A DNA stretch of 64,000 nt from Peredibacter starrii (lineage in GTDB: Bacteria > Bdellovibrionota > Bacteriovoracia > Bacteriovoracales > Bacteriovoracaceae), in contig NZ_CP139487.1 of NCBI RefSeq assembly GCF_034259205.1, positions 3,596,001 to 3,660,000 of the forward strand, written 5' to 3'. The notes under the pieces were generated by a model. The model was not told the origin of the DNA, searched no databases, and saw nothing but the letters and a program-made list of their open reading frames with translations. Positions 1-8,947 of the stretch are shown piece after piece. Positions within the stretch are counted from its first letter, which is position 1, and each line of letters begins with the position of its first letter. A program made the translations under genes and the position numbers.

Positions 1-1
1 T

Positions 2-568
2 AATCATAAAGGCTGGTCCCCTGCTACTTCTACGAACTATTCAGCTCGTGCTGAAAACAAATCGGAATATATTATTTCGCGTTCTGGAGTTGATAAAAGT
101 AAGTTCTGCAGTTCTGATCTGATTTTGATCAATGCAAAAGGTGAAGTGCTTCCTCCTTTCAATCAACCAGGAATTAAATCATCAGCTGAAACTGAAATTC
201 ATACTGCTTTGTATGACATGTTCCCGGAAGTGAACTGCGTTCTTCATACCCATTCTGTTCTTGGCACGGTTCTTTCTCACTCTTTAGTGAAAGAGAAACA
301 AATTCGATTCGAAGGATTCGAGATTCTGAAAGGTCTTGAAGGAAATAAAACTCACGAGCTCGTTGAGACACTTCCGATTGTTCCTAACTCTCAGGTCATG
401 TCTGAAATTCTAAATAATATTAAAGGTCGCCTCGATAAAAATGTTCACGGTTTCCTAATTGCAGGACATGGACTTTATACATGGGGCAAAGACATCGCGA
501 CAGCGAAACGCCACGTTGAGACTTACGAATTTTTATTTGAGTGTTACCACACGATGAGGAGAATCTAA
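2..568 (+). CDS. mtnB: Methylthioribulose-1-phosphate dehydratase, 5' end missing
   Basis: MtnB dehydrates 5-methylthioribulose-1-phosphate in the cytoplasmic methionine salvage pathway. It is a zinc-dependent class II aldolase-fold enzyme. The reading frame is open from the first base of the window, so the N-terminus lies upstream; the TTG at 125 is internal. Visible motifs are GWSPATS near the start, the metal-ligand pair HTHS and a later AGHGLYTWG histidine, all typical of MtnB. Its TAA stop overlaps the ATG of mtnD (TAATG), so the two genes are translationally coupled. The neighbours mtnD and mtnC make the assignment secure. Confidence 0.93.
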   Translation, partial: NHKGWSPATSTNYSARAENKSEYIISRSGVDKSKFCSSDLILINAKGEVLPPFNQPGIKSSAETEIHTALYDMFPEVNCVLHTHSVLGTVLSHSLVKEKQIRFEGFEILKGLEGNKTHELVETLPIVPNSQVMSEILNNIKGRLDKNVHGFLIAGHGLYTWGKDIATAKRHVETYEFLFECYHTMRRI

Positions 569-1095
569 TGGCCGTTCTAACTCTCCTGGATCCGGAAAGA
601 AAAGAAATCCGTGACCCAAAAGACATTAAAACTTTCATGAATGATCGCGGAATCATTTTTGAGCAGTGGCAAGCATCACTGCCTCTTAAGGACTCTGATT
701 CTCAGGAAACGATCCTTAAGGCCTATGAGCATGAGCTTGGCCCTTATATGAAAAAGCATGGCTACCAGAGTGCTGACGTGATTAACGTGCACAAAGATAC
801 TCCAAATGTAGAGGCCATTCGCGCAAAGTTTTTGAATGAGCACACTCACTCAGAAGACGAAGTGAGATTCTTCGTGGATGGTGAAGGACAGTTTTTCTTT
901 CACTTAGCTGATCGTCAGGAAGTGTTTAAACTTCTTTGTGAGAAGGGTGACTTTATCTCTGTTCCAAAGGGCTACACTCACTGGTTCGATCTAGCTCCTA
1001 AGTATCATGTGAAGGCCATCCGCGTTTTCCAAACTCCGGAAGGATGGGTAGCAAGCTATACAAATAGCGGCAAAGAACAAAAGTATAACCAATGA
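568..1095 (+). CDS. mtnD: Acireductone dioxygenase
   Basis: MtnD is a cupin metalloenzyme that oxidises acireductone to the 2-oxo acid precursor of methionine plus formate when it carries Fe2+. The predicted protein has 175 residues, normal for the family. It holds the cupin metal motif NEHTHSEDEVRFFVDG (two His and a Glu) and a later His in YTHWFD. The ATG at 568 overlaps the mtnB stop and has AGGAG about 7 nt upstream; an in-frame ATG at 541 lies inside mtnB and was not used. Its stop overlaps the mtnC start by 4 nt. Confidence 0.94.
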   Translation: MAVLTLLDPERKEIRDPKDIKTFMNDRGIIFEQWQASLPLKDSDSQETILKAYEHELGPYMKKHGYQSADVINVHKDTPNVEAIRAKFLNEHTHSEDEVRFFVDGEGQFFFHLADRQEVFKLLCEKGDFISVPKGYTHWFDLAPKYHVKAIRVFQTPEGWVASYTNSGKEQKYNQ

Positions 1096-1778
1096 TCAAA
1101 TTATTCTTATTCGATATTGAAGGAACTACGACAGACATTAACTTTGTTCACAAAGTACTTTTTCCTTACTCGGCAAAATGCATGCAGGACTATGTTCTTC
1201 ATCATCAGACTCACCCACTTGTTGTAGACGCGATTCAAGAAGTGAGAGACACGGTTTGGAAGGAAGAAAAACGCCAACTTGGTCTTTATGAAGTTATTGA
1301 TAAGCTTCTTGAGTGGATCAAGGCCGATCGTAAACACCGCGCTCTTAAAACGATTCAAGGTCTTATTTGGGACGTAGGTTACTCAAAGAATGATTTCAAA
1401 GGTCACGTTTACCCTGACACCAAACCATTCTTTAAAACGATTCTCGATAAAGGTTCAAAAGTCGGCATCTACTCTTCTGGATCAGTTCATGCGCAGAAGC
1501 TAATCTTCGGCTACTCTGTTGAAGGTGATATGACTCCGATGATCTCTTATTACTTCGACACTAATGTTGGAGGAAAAAGAGAAGTGTCTTCTTACCAGAA
1601 AATCGCGCAGGAAGTTGGACTTAGGCCTCAGGAGATTCACTTCTTCTCTGATATCGCTGAAGAACTTGCAGCAGCAGAAGCGGCCGGCATGGGTGTGACT
1701 CAACTTCTTCGTCCTGGAACAAAGTCTTCTCGCTTTGAATCCATCACGTCATTCGATACCTTTAAAAATTATCTATAA
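1092..1778 (+). CDS. mtnC: Enolase-phosphatase E1
   Basis: MtnC is a HAD-superfamily bifunctional enzyme that enolises and dephosphorylates 2,3-diketo-5-methylthiopentyl-1-phosphate to acireductone, the MtnD substrate. The 228-residue protein opens with the HAD nucleophile motif FDIEGTTT, in which Asp-Ile-Glu replaces the common DxD, as is characteristic of E1 enzymes. Further motifs are YSSGS in the middle and the acidic FFSDIAEE near the C-terminus. It overlaps mtnD by ATGA. A terminator follows directly, so mtnC ends the operon. Confidence 0.94.
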   Translation: MIKLFLFDIEGTTTDINFVHKVLFPYSAKCMQDYVLHHQTHPLVVDAIQEVRDTVWKEEKRQLGLYEVIDKLLEWIKADRKHRALKTIQGLIWDVGYSKNDFKGHVYPDTKPFFKTILDKGSKVGIYSSGSVHAQKLIFGYSVEGDMTPMISYYFDTNVGGKREVSSYQKIAQEVGLRPQEIHFFSDIAEELAAAEAAGMGVTQLLRPGTKSSRFESITSFDTFKNYL

Positions 1779-1780
1779 TT

Positions 1781-1804
1781 AAGAGCGCCTACGGGCGCTT
1801 TTAG
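1781..1804. terminator. Bidirectional intrinsic terminator
   Basis: The arms AGCGCC (1784-1789) and GGCGCT (1794-1799) close on a TACG loop, a UNCG-type tetraloop, flanked by an A run on the left and a T run on the right. It lies between the converging ends of mtnC and the minus-strand gene ending at 1801 and could serve both. Confidence 0.85.
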
Positions 1805-2775
1805 AATCTCCAGAAAGCATCAAAGACATAGTAATAGCCCTCTGGCCCAAAGGTCAGATTGGTAAAGTCTTTTGTCGCAAGTCCTAGGCTGATATGGAAG
1901 GTCGACCAGATCCACATATAAGATACGGTTCCTCCAAAAGTTTGAAGTTCAACGTTATACACCGGACCATAAAGAATACGGTCCCAATCATCCGTGATGT
2001 ATTCGGTGATGCTTCTGATATCTGAATAAGTGAAAAGCCCCAGATCTTTCGTGGCCCTTGAATCATTGTATTGAGGATCGAAGGTCGCGGTGAACATGAA
2101 GTGATTTTGAAACTTCGAGTTAGAAGGAACTGTAATCACTCCCCCAAATTGTCCGATCCAGTCTTGTTGCTGAACTTTGTAAGCACCAAGAGTGTTTAAA
2201 GTGATCTTGGCATATTTATTCGAGAGTGCGCGGTACTTAAGTCCTAAGTTCGCGTAGCCATCAAACCAGAGAGCGTTGACGACTTTGACTCCGAAATCAT
2301 TCGTCACACCATACTGAACCTGAAATGGACTAATGAGTACCTCATGTTTTTCCAGAGTGTGCCCTTCTGAAGTGAAAACACCAAAATAAGCGAGTTCCTG
2401 GAATTCGGCCGGAGTACTTTTTCCATCAGCAAGAGTCAGGGAGTTAAAACCTGGAACGTTCATGTCTCTCAAGGTCTTATAATTGACGACTTCAACAACG
2501 TCCCCAACCAGTACTAAATGATTATCAAAAAGTTCTTCGATCCTGACTTTAAAGATGCCGGGATTGTAGGGGTCAATCTCACTACGAATTGTCCCCAAAG
2601 CAACAAGCTTTTTATTGGCCTGCCCCGTAATTAAAACTTTCTGGTCTTTCTTAAATTCGGTCGGAAGAACAATCTCAATAAAGACTTCATTGGACGAGTG
2701 AATCTCTTTCACTACACCTTGAGCAAAGACCGTAAATGGAAATAGAACGAGAAACAGGACAAAGAATCGAAGCAC
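1801..2775 (-). CDS. Secreted protein, probable outer-membrane beta structure, unknown function
   Basis: I do not recognise the family. The 324-residue product starts with a clear signal peptide ending near VFAQG. Residues 20-110 look like a small beta domain concerned with values such as KVLITGQANKKLVALGT. The rest alternates aromatic and polar residues in strands (LWFDGYANLGLKY, HFMFTATF) and ends in WRF, suggesting a membrane-inserted barrel with a terminal Phe; that is inference. The start codon is GTG, three bases after the stop of the upstream lipoprotein gene, so the two are probably cotranscribed. The gene ends at the terminator shared with mtnC. Confidence 0.7.
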   Translation of the reverse strand: MLRFFVLFLVLFPFTVFAQGVVKEIHSSNEVFIEIVLPTEFKKDQKVLITGQANKKLVALGTIRSEIDPYNPGIFKVRIEELFDNHLVLVGDVVEVVNYKTLRDMNVPGFNSLTLADGKSTPAEFQELAYFGVFTSEGHTLEKHEVLISPFQVQYGVTNDFGVKVVNALWFDGYANLGLKYRALSNKYAKITLNTLGAYKVQQQDWIGQFGGVITVPSNSKFQNHFMFTATFDPQYNDSRATKDLGLFTYSDIRSITEYITDDWDRILYGPVYNVELQTFGGTVSYMWIWSTFHISLGLATKDFTNLTFGPEGYYYVFDAFWRF

Positions 2776-2778
2776 GAA

Positions 2779-3135
2779 TTAGTTACCTTTTCTTGCCTCA
2801 GCACACTTCGTTTCAACGTTTACACATGAACGAGTGAAGATGATGGTGGTCCACCACTGCTCTGTCATTTCGGCCTGTAAAAGATAGTCCTTACCAGGAC
2901 AAAGGCTTCTTACTAGAAATGGGATCGCAGAATCTTTTTCTTTTTCAGCATTCGAGAAGAAGAGCCACTGATTGAAACAGGCCTCTAGCTGATCGTTGCC
3001 TACAGGCACAATCTTAGTCAGAGTAATAGGTCTCTCATAGCTTTCTTTATTGAAGTCCACTTTACGAATGAGATCGTAGTCAGCGTACTTTTTGGTACAG
3101 CCCACCAGGGCGAGAAGGATTAAAAGATTTTTCAT
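2779..3135 (-). CDS. Small lipoprotein, unknown function
   Basis: The product is 118 residues with a lipoprotein signal: MKNLLILLALVGC puts a lipobox LVGC at Cys13, followed by TKK. The mature part contains three more cysteines (ACF, LCPG, SCVN and CAEA regions), which could form disulfides in the periplasm. No domain is recognisable. It precedes the putative outer-membrane protein gene by 3 nt and probably shares its transcript and compartment. Confidence 0.72.
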   Translation of the reverse strand: MKNLLILLALVGCTKKYADYDLIRKVDFNKESYERPITLTKIVPVGNDQLEACFNQWLFFSNAEKEKDSAIPFLVRSLCPGKDYLLQAEMTEQWWTTIIFTRSCVNVETKCAEARKGN

Positions 3136-3306
3136 GCCACGGATTTACCACATCGAAAACCATTGGGCGACGACAAATTTTCCATAAATTTCAACGACTT
3201 CCAGTGGTGTCACTTTGGGGTCTGTAAATCTTCATAGCTTCTTGATAAATCAAAGAAGAACCAAGTTTTATGGGATATGGTCCATTCACTTTCAGGAGTC
3301 GTTCAT

Positions 3307-3981
3307 ATGAAGTTTCTTATTCTTTCTTCGCTCTTAGTAAGCACAACAACATTTGCTCAAAGCATCGACGTAAAGGCCTTCAAAACACTTCTTACTCAGA
3401 AACAAGCCGTTCTGGAAAAAGCAACTCCAGGAATGTCTAAGAAAGTGGTGACGACTGCCAAAGTTGAAACTGAAGCGGGAGCTTGCGAGTATTCGCAAAC
3501 GGCCATTCAGACCATCCTTCGCATTGAAGGTGCGAAGATGATCGTTCATTCAAAAGAATCTCTTACACTTGTACCGAGTTCTGGATGTATCAATGCCGGT
3601 TATGAAAATTACGATGAAACAGTAGTTTTCTATGCTGAGAAACCTTCTCTTGCCGCAGATCTGGCGACCCTAGATGCTTCTGCGGCCAATATTAAATCTC
3701 TTGTGAAGTCTGGAGAACAAGTCACTCTTCTTATGGATGTGGAACTTGCCGATGAAGAAGGCCATACCGCTAAAGAGAGCATGACTTTCAAATATGATCT
3801 AACAAAACCTTCATTCAGAAATCTTGTCTTAACTGAAGGCGAAGGCTTTAAGACAGTTGTGACAGATGAAAAAGATGTAGATCTAAATACAGTGGATCTT
3901 CGTAACGTTACTTTCTGTGCCAATGACGACGCCGACAGCAGCGACTGTGTTCAGGGCGACTTTTCGGACATTCTATTCTAA
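3307..3981 (+). CDS. Secreted protein, unknown function
   Basis: The 224-residue product has a signal peptide (MKFLILSSLLVSTTTFAQ) and no domain I can name. The ATG at 3307 is preferred over an in-frame ATG at 3277 because AGGAG lies 8 nt upstream and the signal peptide begins there. The mature part has paired cysteines (GACEYS, SGCINAG, FCANDD, DCVQG) spaced as if for disulfides, and an acidic C-terminus. It is a single-gene unit ending at its own terminator. Confidence 0.72.
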   Translation: MKFLILSSLLVSTTTFAQSIDVKAFKTLLTQKQAVLEKATPGMSKKVVTTAKVETEAGACEYSQTAIQTILRIEGAKMIVHSKESLTLVPSSGCINAGYENYDETVVFYAEKPSLAADLATLDASAANIKSLVKSGEQVTLLMDVELADEEGHTAKESMTFKYDLTKPSFRNLVLTEGEGFKTVVTDEKDVDLNTVDLRNVTFCANDDADSSDCVQGDFSDILF

Positions 3982-3986
3982 AAAAT

Positions 3987-4014
3987 AAAAAGGCTCCATC
4001 CGGAGCCTTTTTTT
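3987..4014. terminator. Bidirectional intrinsic terminator
   Basis: Arms AGGCTCC (3991-3997) and GGAGCCT (4002-4008) enclose a 4-nt loop, with an A run before and seven T after. It separates the converging secreted-protein gene and guaA, whose stop codon lies inside its right edge, so it can act in both directions. Confidence 0.88.
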
Positions 4015-5560
4015 ATTCCCACTCGATAGTGCCTGGTGGCTTGGAAGTACAATCGTAAACGACCCTTGTGATCCCCTTCACTTCATTACAAATGCGCGAA
4101 GAGACCCGATTTAAAAAGCTCCATGGCACTTCTGTCAAGGAGGCCGTCATACCGTCCTGTGAATTAACCATGCGAACAGCAATGACCTCTTCATAAACGC
4201 GACCATCACCTTTTACTCCCACGGTTTTTACCGGAAGAAGCACCGTGAATGCCTGCCAGGTCGAATCATAAAGCTTATGACTTTTAAGTTCTTCAAAAAG
4301 AATCTGGTCAGACTCTTGAACTTTACGAATTGAATCTTTGTGAAGCTCTCCAAGAACACGCACACCAATACCCGGACCCGGGAAAGGATGACGATAGACC
4401 CATTCGTGCTGAAGTCCAAGCTCAAGTCCCATTGCTCTGACTTCATCTTTGAATAAGAAGCGAAGTGGTTCCAAAAGTTTCAGATGCATTCTTTCTGGTA
4501 GCCCACCTACATTGTGGTGTGACTTAATTGTGACGGATTTACCGCCCTTTTTATGAGGGGAAATGGACTCAATCACATCTGGATATAAAGTTCCCTGAAG
4601 AAGATAATCAAATTTTACATTGTGACTCTTCTCGTATTCATGAACTTTCTTTTCGAACACATCGATAAAAGTCTTCCCGATGATTTTGCGTTTACTCTCC
4701 GGATCCTTGTGTCCATGAAGAGCATTTAGAAACATATCCGTGGCATCGATGATTTCAATTTTAAGTGAGGTCTTTTCCTGGAGGAGCTTGATGTGATGAA
4801 TGTCTTGCGGACGAAGGAGACCATGATCCACAAAGAAACAATGGAGGTCATCGCCGATCACTCTTTGAGTCAGGGTCGCGGCCACAAGTGAATCCACTCC
4901 TCCTGAAAATGCGCAAAGAACTTTTGATCCTTTAATCGCCTTCACTTCTTCAAGTGAAGTTTCAAGCATGGTCTTTGATGACCAATCCGTTTTAAGTTTC
5001 GCGACTTCATTTAAAAAGTAACCAAGAACATCTTTACCATGAACCGTGTGGTGAACTTCCGGGTGAAACTGAAGCCCTAAGATGGGAAGCAGTTCATGCT
5101 TAATTCCGGCAGTAAGACCATTTTCACTCTGAAAAATAAGTTTAAAGTCTTTAGGAAGCACACTCACGTGATCCGAGTGACTCATCCATACGTCACTCTC
5201 CGCCGGCATGCCCGGAACATTAAATCCCGGAACCGTACGAAGTTTCGCCAGGCCATATTCACCTTGCACACCCTTCTCTACTTTCCCGCCAAAGTATTGA
5301 CCAAGGATTTGCATCCCATAACAAATGCCCAAGATAGGAAGCTTAGGACGAGAAAAGAACGGAGAATAATCAGTCGTATCTTCGAAGACACTCTGAGGTC
5401 CGCCGGATAAAACCAGGGCCTTCGGCTCTTCGCCTTTTAATTTTTCCAGGGCATCTTCCAGAGTCATAATCTCTGAAGTAAATCCCAACTCACGAAACTT
5501 TCTCGTGATGAGTTGAGTATATTGAGAACCAAAATCAACGATCCAAATAGAGCTTTTCAT
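4013..5560 (-). CDS. guaA: GMP synthase (glutamine-hydrolysing)
   Basis: GuaA converts XMP to GMP using ATP and glutamine, the last step of GMP synthesis. The 515-residue length is normal. Domains in order: a class I glutamine amidotransferase with nucleophile Cys80 in GICYGMQ and the His-Glu of QFHPEVHHT, an ATP-pyrophosphatase domain with the P-loop FSGGVDS near residue 220, and a C-terminal dimerisation domain ending PPGTIEWE. It lies 2 nt after guaB, so both purine steps from IMP share one transcript. Confidence 0.97.
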   Translation of the reverse strand: MKSSIWIVDFGSQYTQLITRKFRELGFTSEIMTLEDALEKLKGEEPKALVLSGGPQSVFEDTTDYSPFFSRPKLPILGICYGMQILGQYFGGKVEKGVQGEYGLAKLRTVPGFNVPGMPAESDVWMSHSDHVSVLPKDFKLIFQSENGLTAGIKHELLPILGLQFHPEVHHTVHGKDVLGYFLNEVAKLKTDWSSKTMLETSLEEVKAIKGSKVLCAFSGGVDSLVAATLTQRVIGDDLHCFFVDHGLLRPQDIHHIKLLQEKTSLKIEIIDATDMFLNALHGHKDPESKRKIIGKTFIDVFEKKVHEYEKSHNVKFDYLLQGTLYPDVIESISPHKKGGKSVTIKSHHNVGGLPERMHLKLLEPLRFLFKDEVRAMGLELGLQHEWVYRHPFPGPGIGVRVLGELHKDSIRKVQESDQILFEELKSHKLYDSTWQAFTVLLPVKTVGVKGDGRVYEEVIAVRMVNSQDGMTASLTEVPWSFLNRVSSRICNEVKGITRVVYDCTSKPPGTIEWE

Positions 5561-5562
5561 GA

Positions 5563-7026
5563 TTAAACCTGGCGATAGTTAGGAGCTTCTTTAGTAATGA
5601 TCACATCATGAGGATGAGATTCTTTCAGAGAGGCAGCGGTGATTTTAATGAACTTTGCCTTCTTGTGAAGCTCAGTCATATTCGGAGCGCCCACATAGCC
5701 CATTCCAGATCGAACACCACCAACCAGGTGGAAAAGATTTGTTGAAAGCGAACCACGATAAGGCACTTGTCCTTCAATTCCTTCTGGAACAAGTTTTGAC
5801 ATCTCTTCTACTGCACTCTGGCCGTAACGGTCTTTTGACCCTTTCTCCATCGCACCCAGAGAACCCATGCCTCGATACATTTTGTAGGCCCGCCCTTGGT
5901 ACAGCACCATTTCACCTGGAGCTTCATCAGTTCCCGCGAATAGTGAACCAATCATCACTGTCGAAGCACCACCAGCGAGGGCCTTAAAAATATCGCCTGA
6001 GTATTTAATCCCACCATCAGCGATGAATGGAATGCCTGCTTTTTCACAGACTGGCTTGCAATCAAAGATCGCCTGCATCTGAGGAACACCAATTCCCGCG
6101 ATGATTCGAGTCGTACAAATTGAACCTGGCCCGATCCCTACTTTAATTCCATCAACTCCAGCAGCGATCAGATCTTCGCAAGCTTTTGCAGTTGCTACGT
6201 TTCCGGCCACCACATCAACGCTCGCGTTCATTTTTTTGATGGCCTTCACCATCTCGATAACGCCCTTTGAGTGACCATGGGCCGTGTCCACTACGATCGC
6301 ATCCACATGGGCCTTAATTAGGGTCTCAACGCGTTTTAATTCCTTCTCCCCTACACCACAAGCCGCCGCCACACGCAAGCGGCCAAACTGATCCTTGTTA
6401 GCATTAGGGAAGGCAATGGTTTTCTCAATGTCCTTAATGGTAATTAGGCCACGAAGTTTTCCTTCGGCGTTCACGACTGGAAGTTTTTCTACGCGGTGAT
6501 TTTGAAGAATGCCTTTTGCCTTCTCAAAACTAGTTCCTTCAGGAGCTGTCACAAGGTTCTTTGAAGTCATGATGTCTTTAACTTTCTTTGAAGTGTCAGA
6601 CACAAAACGAAGATCACGGTTGGTGATCATTCCCACTAAGGTTTTATCTTTCTCCACAACCGGGAAACCTGAAATTTTATATTTCTTCATCAGGTCGAAG
6701 AGATCAGAAATTTTTTGATCAGGTGTGACAGTGAAAGGATCAAGAATCATTCCTGATTCATACTTCTTTACCTTCTCCACTTCGAAGGCCTGCTCTTCTG
6801 GAGTCATGTTCTTATGGATAACACCAATCCCACCTTCCTGGGCCATCACAATCGCCGTACGCGATTCAGTTACCGTATCCATCGCACTGGAAACGATCGG
6901 AATATTCATGGTGATGTTTTTTGAGAATTTGGTTTTTAATTCGACTTCAGTGGGAAGAACTTCTGAGTAATTTGGAACGATGAGAACATCGTCATAGGTC
7001 AAAGCTGAATCTTCGGTATAAAACAT
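5563..7026 (-). CDS. guaB: Inosine-5'-monophosphate dehydrogenase
   Basis: GuaB oxidises IMP to XMP with NAD+, the entry to GMP synthesis. The 487-residue protein has an IMPDH barrel interrupted by two CBS domains (about residues 90-205), the catalytic Cys in GPGSICTTR near residue 300, and the flap with RYGQS. The start [16 protein letters not shown] matches the family. The ribosome binding site AAAGGA lies inside the 3' arm of a perfect 12-bp hairpin ending 2 nt before ATG, suggesting translational control. guaA follows after 2 nt. Confidence 0.97.
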   Translation of the reverse strand: MFYTEDSALTYDDVLIVPNYSEVLPTEVELKTKFSKNITMNIPIVSSAMDTVTESRTAIVMAQEGGIGVIHKNMTPEEQAFEVEKVKKYESGMILDPFTVTPDQKISDLFDLMKKYKISGFPVVEKDKTLVGMITNRDLRFVSDTSKKVKDIMTSKNLVTAPEGTSFEKAKGILQNHRVEKLPVVNAEGKLRGLITIKDIEKTIAFPNANKDQFGRLRVAAACGVGEKELKRVETLIKAHVDAIVVDTAHGHSKGVIEMVKAIKKMNASVDVVAGNVATAKACEDLIAAGVDGIKVGIGPGSICTTRIIAGIGVPQMQAIFDCKPVCEKAGIPFIADGGIKYSGDIFKALAGGASTVMIGSLFAGTDEAPGEMVLYQGRAYKMYRGMGSLGAMEKGSKDRYGQSAVEEMSKLVPEGIEGQVPYRGSLSTNLFHLVGGVRSGMGYVGAPNMTELHKKAKFIKITAASLKESHPHDVIITKEAPNYRQV

Positions 7027-7028
7027 AA

Positions 7029-7057
7029 AGCTATCCTTTGATTACCAAAGGATAGCT
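7029..7057 (-). promoter_or_regulatory. Hairpin hiding the guaB ribosome binding site
   Basis: In mRNA sense the arms are AGCTATCCTTTG and CAAAGGATAGCT with a 5-nt loop, a perfect 12-bp stem. The 3' arm contains AAAGGA and ends 2 nt before the guaB ATG, so the folded form should block ribosome access. No U run follows, which argues against a terminator of the upstream regulator gene. The trigger that would open it is unknown. Confidence 0.7.
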
Positions 7058-7085
7058 CATTTAAAGTAGATTTCTAGGGTGGGAA

Positions 7086-7763
7086 CTATATGCGCAGTAC
7101 GTAGCCCAAGTTCTTGAGCGTTTTGATGTGAGTTGAGAATGGCTTCAACTTTCTGCGAAGATTTGAGAAGTGCGTATCAAGGTTGTTCACTTCAACGTGA
7201 ACGTCCTTCCAAAGCATATGAATCAAATCATCCTTATGGATCACGCGATTTGGGTTCTGTGAAAGCACAAGAAGAAGTTGATACTCTTTAGGAGTAAGAC
7301 GCACAGCTTGGTTATTAAGAATGACTTGATGACCATCAAGATCAATAACCAAGTCTTTAAACTTAATCACTTTATTGTTCTGAAGATTTCTCTTCGAGAG
7401 GGCAATACGGTTACGGATACGTGCAACAAGCTCTTCAGTTTGAACTGGTTTCAAAAGGAAGTCGTCCGCTCCAATCTCAAGCCCTTTTACTCGTGCACCC
7501 ATATCTGAGTCACCAGTTAAGAACAGCACTGGAAGGTTTTGCTTTGCGCGTTTTACCTCTTCATAAACCTGGAAACCATCTTTCCCTGGGATGTGAAGAT
7601 CGAGAAGAATTGCGTCCGTGTGGTTGTTACGGATGAAATCCAAGCCCTTATCCGGCTCAGTAAAAGACTCAATTGTGAATTGGTCTGATAGCGAACTAGA
7701 GAGAACCTCTAAAAGATCTTTATTGTCATCAATGATCGTTACATGCATTCGGTTTTTTTCCAT
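7086..7763 (-). CDS. OmpR/PhoB-family response regulator
   Basis: This 225-residue regulator has an N-terminal receiver with the acidic pair IIDD, phospho-acceptor Asp near residue 55 (LLDLHIPGKDGF), and the conserved Lys in LLKPV near residue 105. A C-terminal winged-helix DNA-binding domain follows (RLTPKEYQLL, then LDTHFSNLRRKL and GYVLRI). The ATG at 7763 is chosen because GGAG lies 6 nt upstream; in-frame ATGs exist at 7784, 7775 and 7748. No histidine kinase is adjacent, so it is an orphan regulator in this window. Confidence 0.9.
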   Translation of the reverse strand: MEKNRMHVTIIDDNKDLLEVLSSSLSDQFTIESFTEPDKGLDFIRNNHTDAILLDLHIPGKDGFQVYEEVKRAKQNLPVLFLTGDSDMGARVKGLEIGADDFLLKPVQTEELVARIRNRIALSKRNLQNNKVIKFKDLVIDLDGHQVILNNQAVRLTPKEYQLLLVLSQNPNRVIHKDDLIHMLWKDVHVEVNNLDTHFSNLRRKLKPFSTHIKTLKNLGYVLRI

Positions 7764-7850
7764 AAGATGCTCCATTGAATGCATATTAAGGCATGTTTAG
7801 ATCGAACTAAAACTCAAGATATCTTAAATATTTTGTGTGTAATTCCAAAT

Positions 7851-7876
7851 CCCCCAAATGGCTGAAATTTTAGGGG
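7851..7876 (-). terminator. Possible weak terminator after the FecR gene
   Basis: In the minus-strand transcript CCCCTAAA pairs with TTTGGGGG (one G-U pair) around a 10-nt loop, 43 nt past the FecR-like stop. The following run is only mildly U-rich, so this could be a weak terminator or just an RNA 3' structure. Confidence 0.35.
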
Positions 7877-7918
7877 ATGTTAAGGAGCTTCTAACATATT
7901 GAAAAAGCGTTCTAAGTC

Positions 7919-8947
7919 CTAGTAACTCTTCAGGTCGTCGATGAGCTTTTCTAATTCTTTCGAATACTTAGGCTGTTCTGCAGTGTGCTTCTTTAGAGAG
8001 TCCCCAAACTCTTGATTTAAAACGCTCGTTTGAGGCATTTTTTTGCTAGTTTCGGGCCCAACAGATTGAATTGATGCTGGCTGTCTAGGAGCCTCAGTTG
8101 GTGCTACATACGGTTCAGTTTTCTGATAACTCGTTCCAAAAATGCGAATTGGTACAGGAGCAGCATCAACAACTACTTTCTTAGTTGTGACCTTCTGCTT
8201 GTAGTATTTGTGAGCGCTGCCTGAAACCGAGGCAGGAAGACGATTAGTAGAGATAAAAATGATCTCTCCCTTCTTCACTGGAGCAGGTGCTTTTTCCTCT
8301 ACTGAAGCAATTGAGCGGGCCTGGGGCTCCTCTGCTTTAATCTTCTCTGGAAGCTGCTTAAACTCAGATAGTGCCTTATTGAGAGAGGCCAGACCTACCT
8401 TCGTAGGAGTGCGAGGAATACCATTTTCTACTTCCGGATCAATAAGTGAAAAAGTACCTGCGGCCACAGTGTACTTCATGTTCTTATCCAGAACGTTAGA
8501 TACTTCTACTTCACCATTCACAACCAGAACTTGTGAGCGAGAGGTAGCTTGATCAAAAGTCGTAATGAATTCACCTTTCCAGAAATCAACAGCTGCATTG
8601 GCAGTTGTAAGAGCTAGAGGATGACGAGCATTCACAGATTGAATCCAGGTCTTCCCTTTCTTCAACTGAACTGACTTATTAAAGAACTTCAGATGCGAGC
8701 CACCAGTCATGTGATAAGTAGCATCGAAGTAATCATTCAATGTAACTGAAGCACCCTCTTCAACCATCACCTCAGATTTCTCTTCAATGTGTTGGTTTAC
8801 TTTAAGCGCACTGGTTTTTCCCTCGGGAGTTACCACGAAAACGGTTCCGTTTAACTCTGTCACTTGAGCAACAGGTTTGGCATAAACGGCCAGAGAAAAA
8901 GAAAGAAGTAAAAAGCTACTGCTTAATTTTGTAAGAGATGTCTTCAT
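7919..8947 (-). CDS. FecR-domain periplasmic protein
   Basis: The 342-residue protein has a signal peptide ending near VYAKPVAQV and a FecR-like domain at about residues 28-170: VTELNGTVFVV, a VTLNDYF strand, and the signature run FFNKSVQLKKGKTWIQ followed by a second repeat with VNGEVEVSN. FecR domains occur in periplasmic sensors and in cell-surface scaffold proteins. There is no adjacent sigma factor or TonB receptor, and no inner-membrane helix beyond the signal, so this is not a classical FecIR sensor. The C-terminal 170 residues are Pro/Lys-rich linker. It overlaps the upstream TPR gene by 32 nt. Confidence 0.75.
   Translation of the reverse strand: MKTSLTKLSSSFLLLSFSLAVYAKPVAQVTELNGTVFVVTPEGKTSALKVNQHIEEKSEVMVEEGASVTLNDYFDATYHMTGGSHLKFFNKSVQLKKGKTWIQSVNARHPLALTTANAAVDFWKGEFITTFDQATSRSQVLVVNGEVEVSNVLDKNMKYTVAAGTFSLIDPEVENGIPRTPTKVGLASLNKALSEFKQLPEKIKAEEPQARSIASVEEKAPAPVKKGEIIFISTNRLPASVSGSAHKYYKQKVTTKKVVVDAAPVPIRIFGTSYQKTEPYVAPTEAPRQPASIQSVGPETSKKMPQTSVLNQEFGDSLKKHTAEQPKYSKELEKLIDDLKSY

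Noticed and set aside
7029-7057. Hairpin before guaB read as a terminator of the upstream response regulator
   Set aside because: No U run follows in the minus-strand direction and the stem contains the guaB ribosome binding site, so a translational role fits better.
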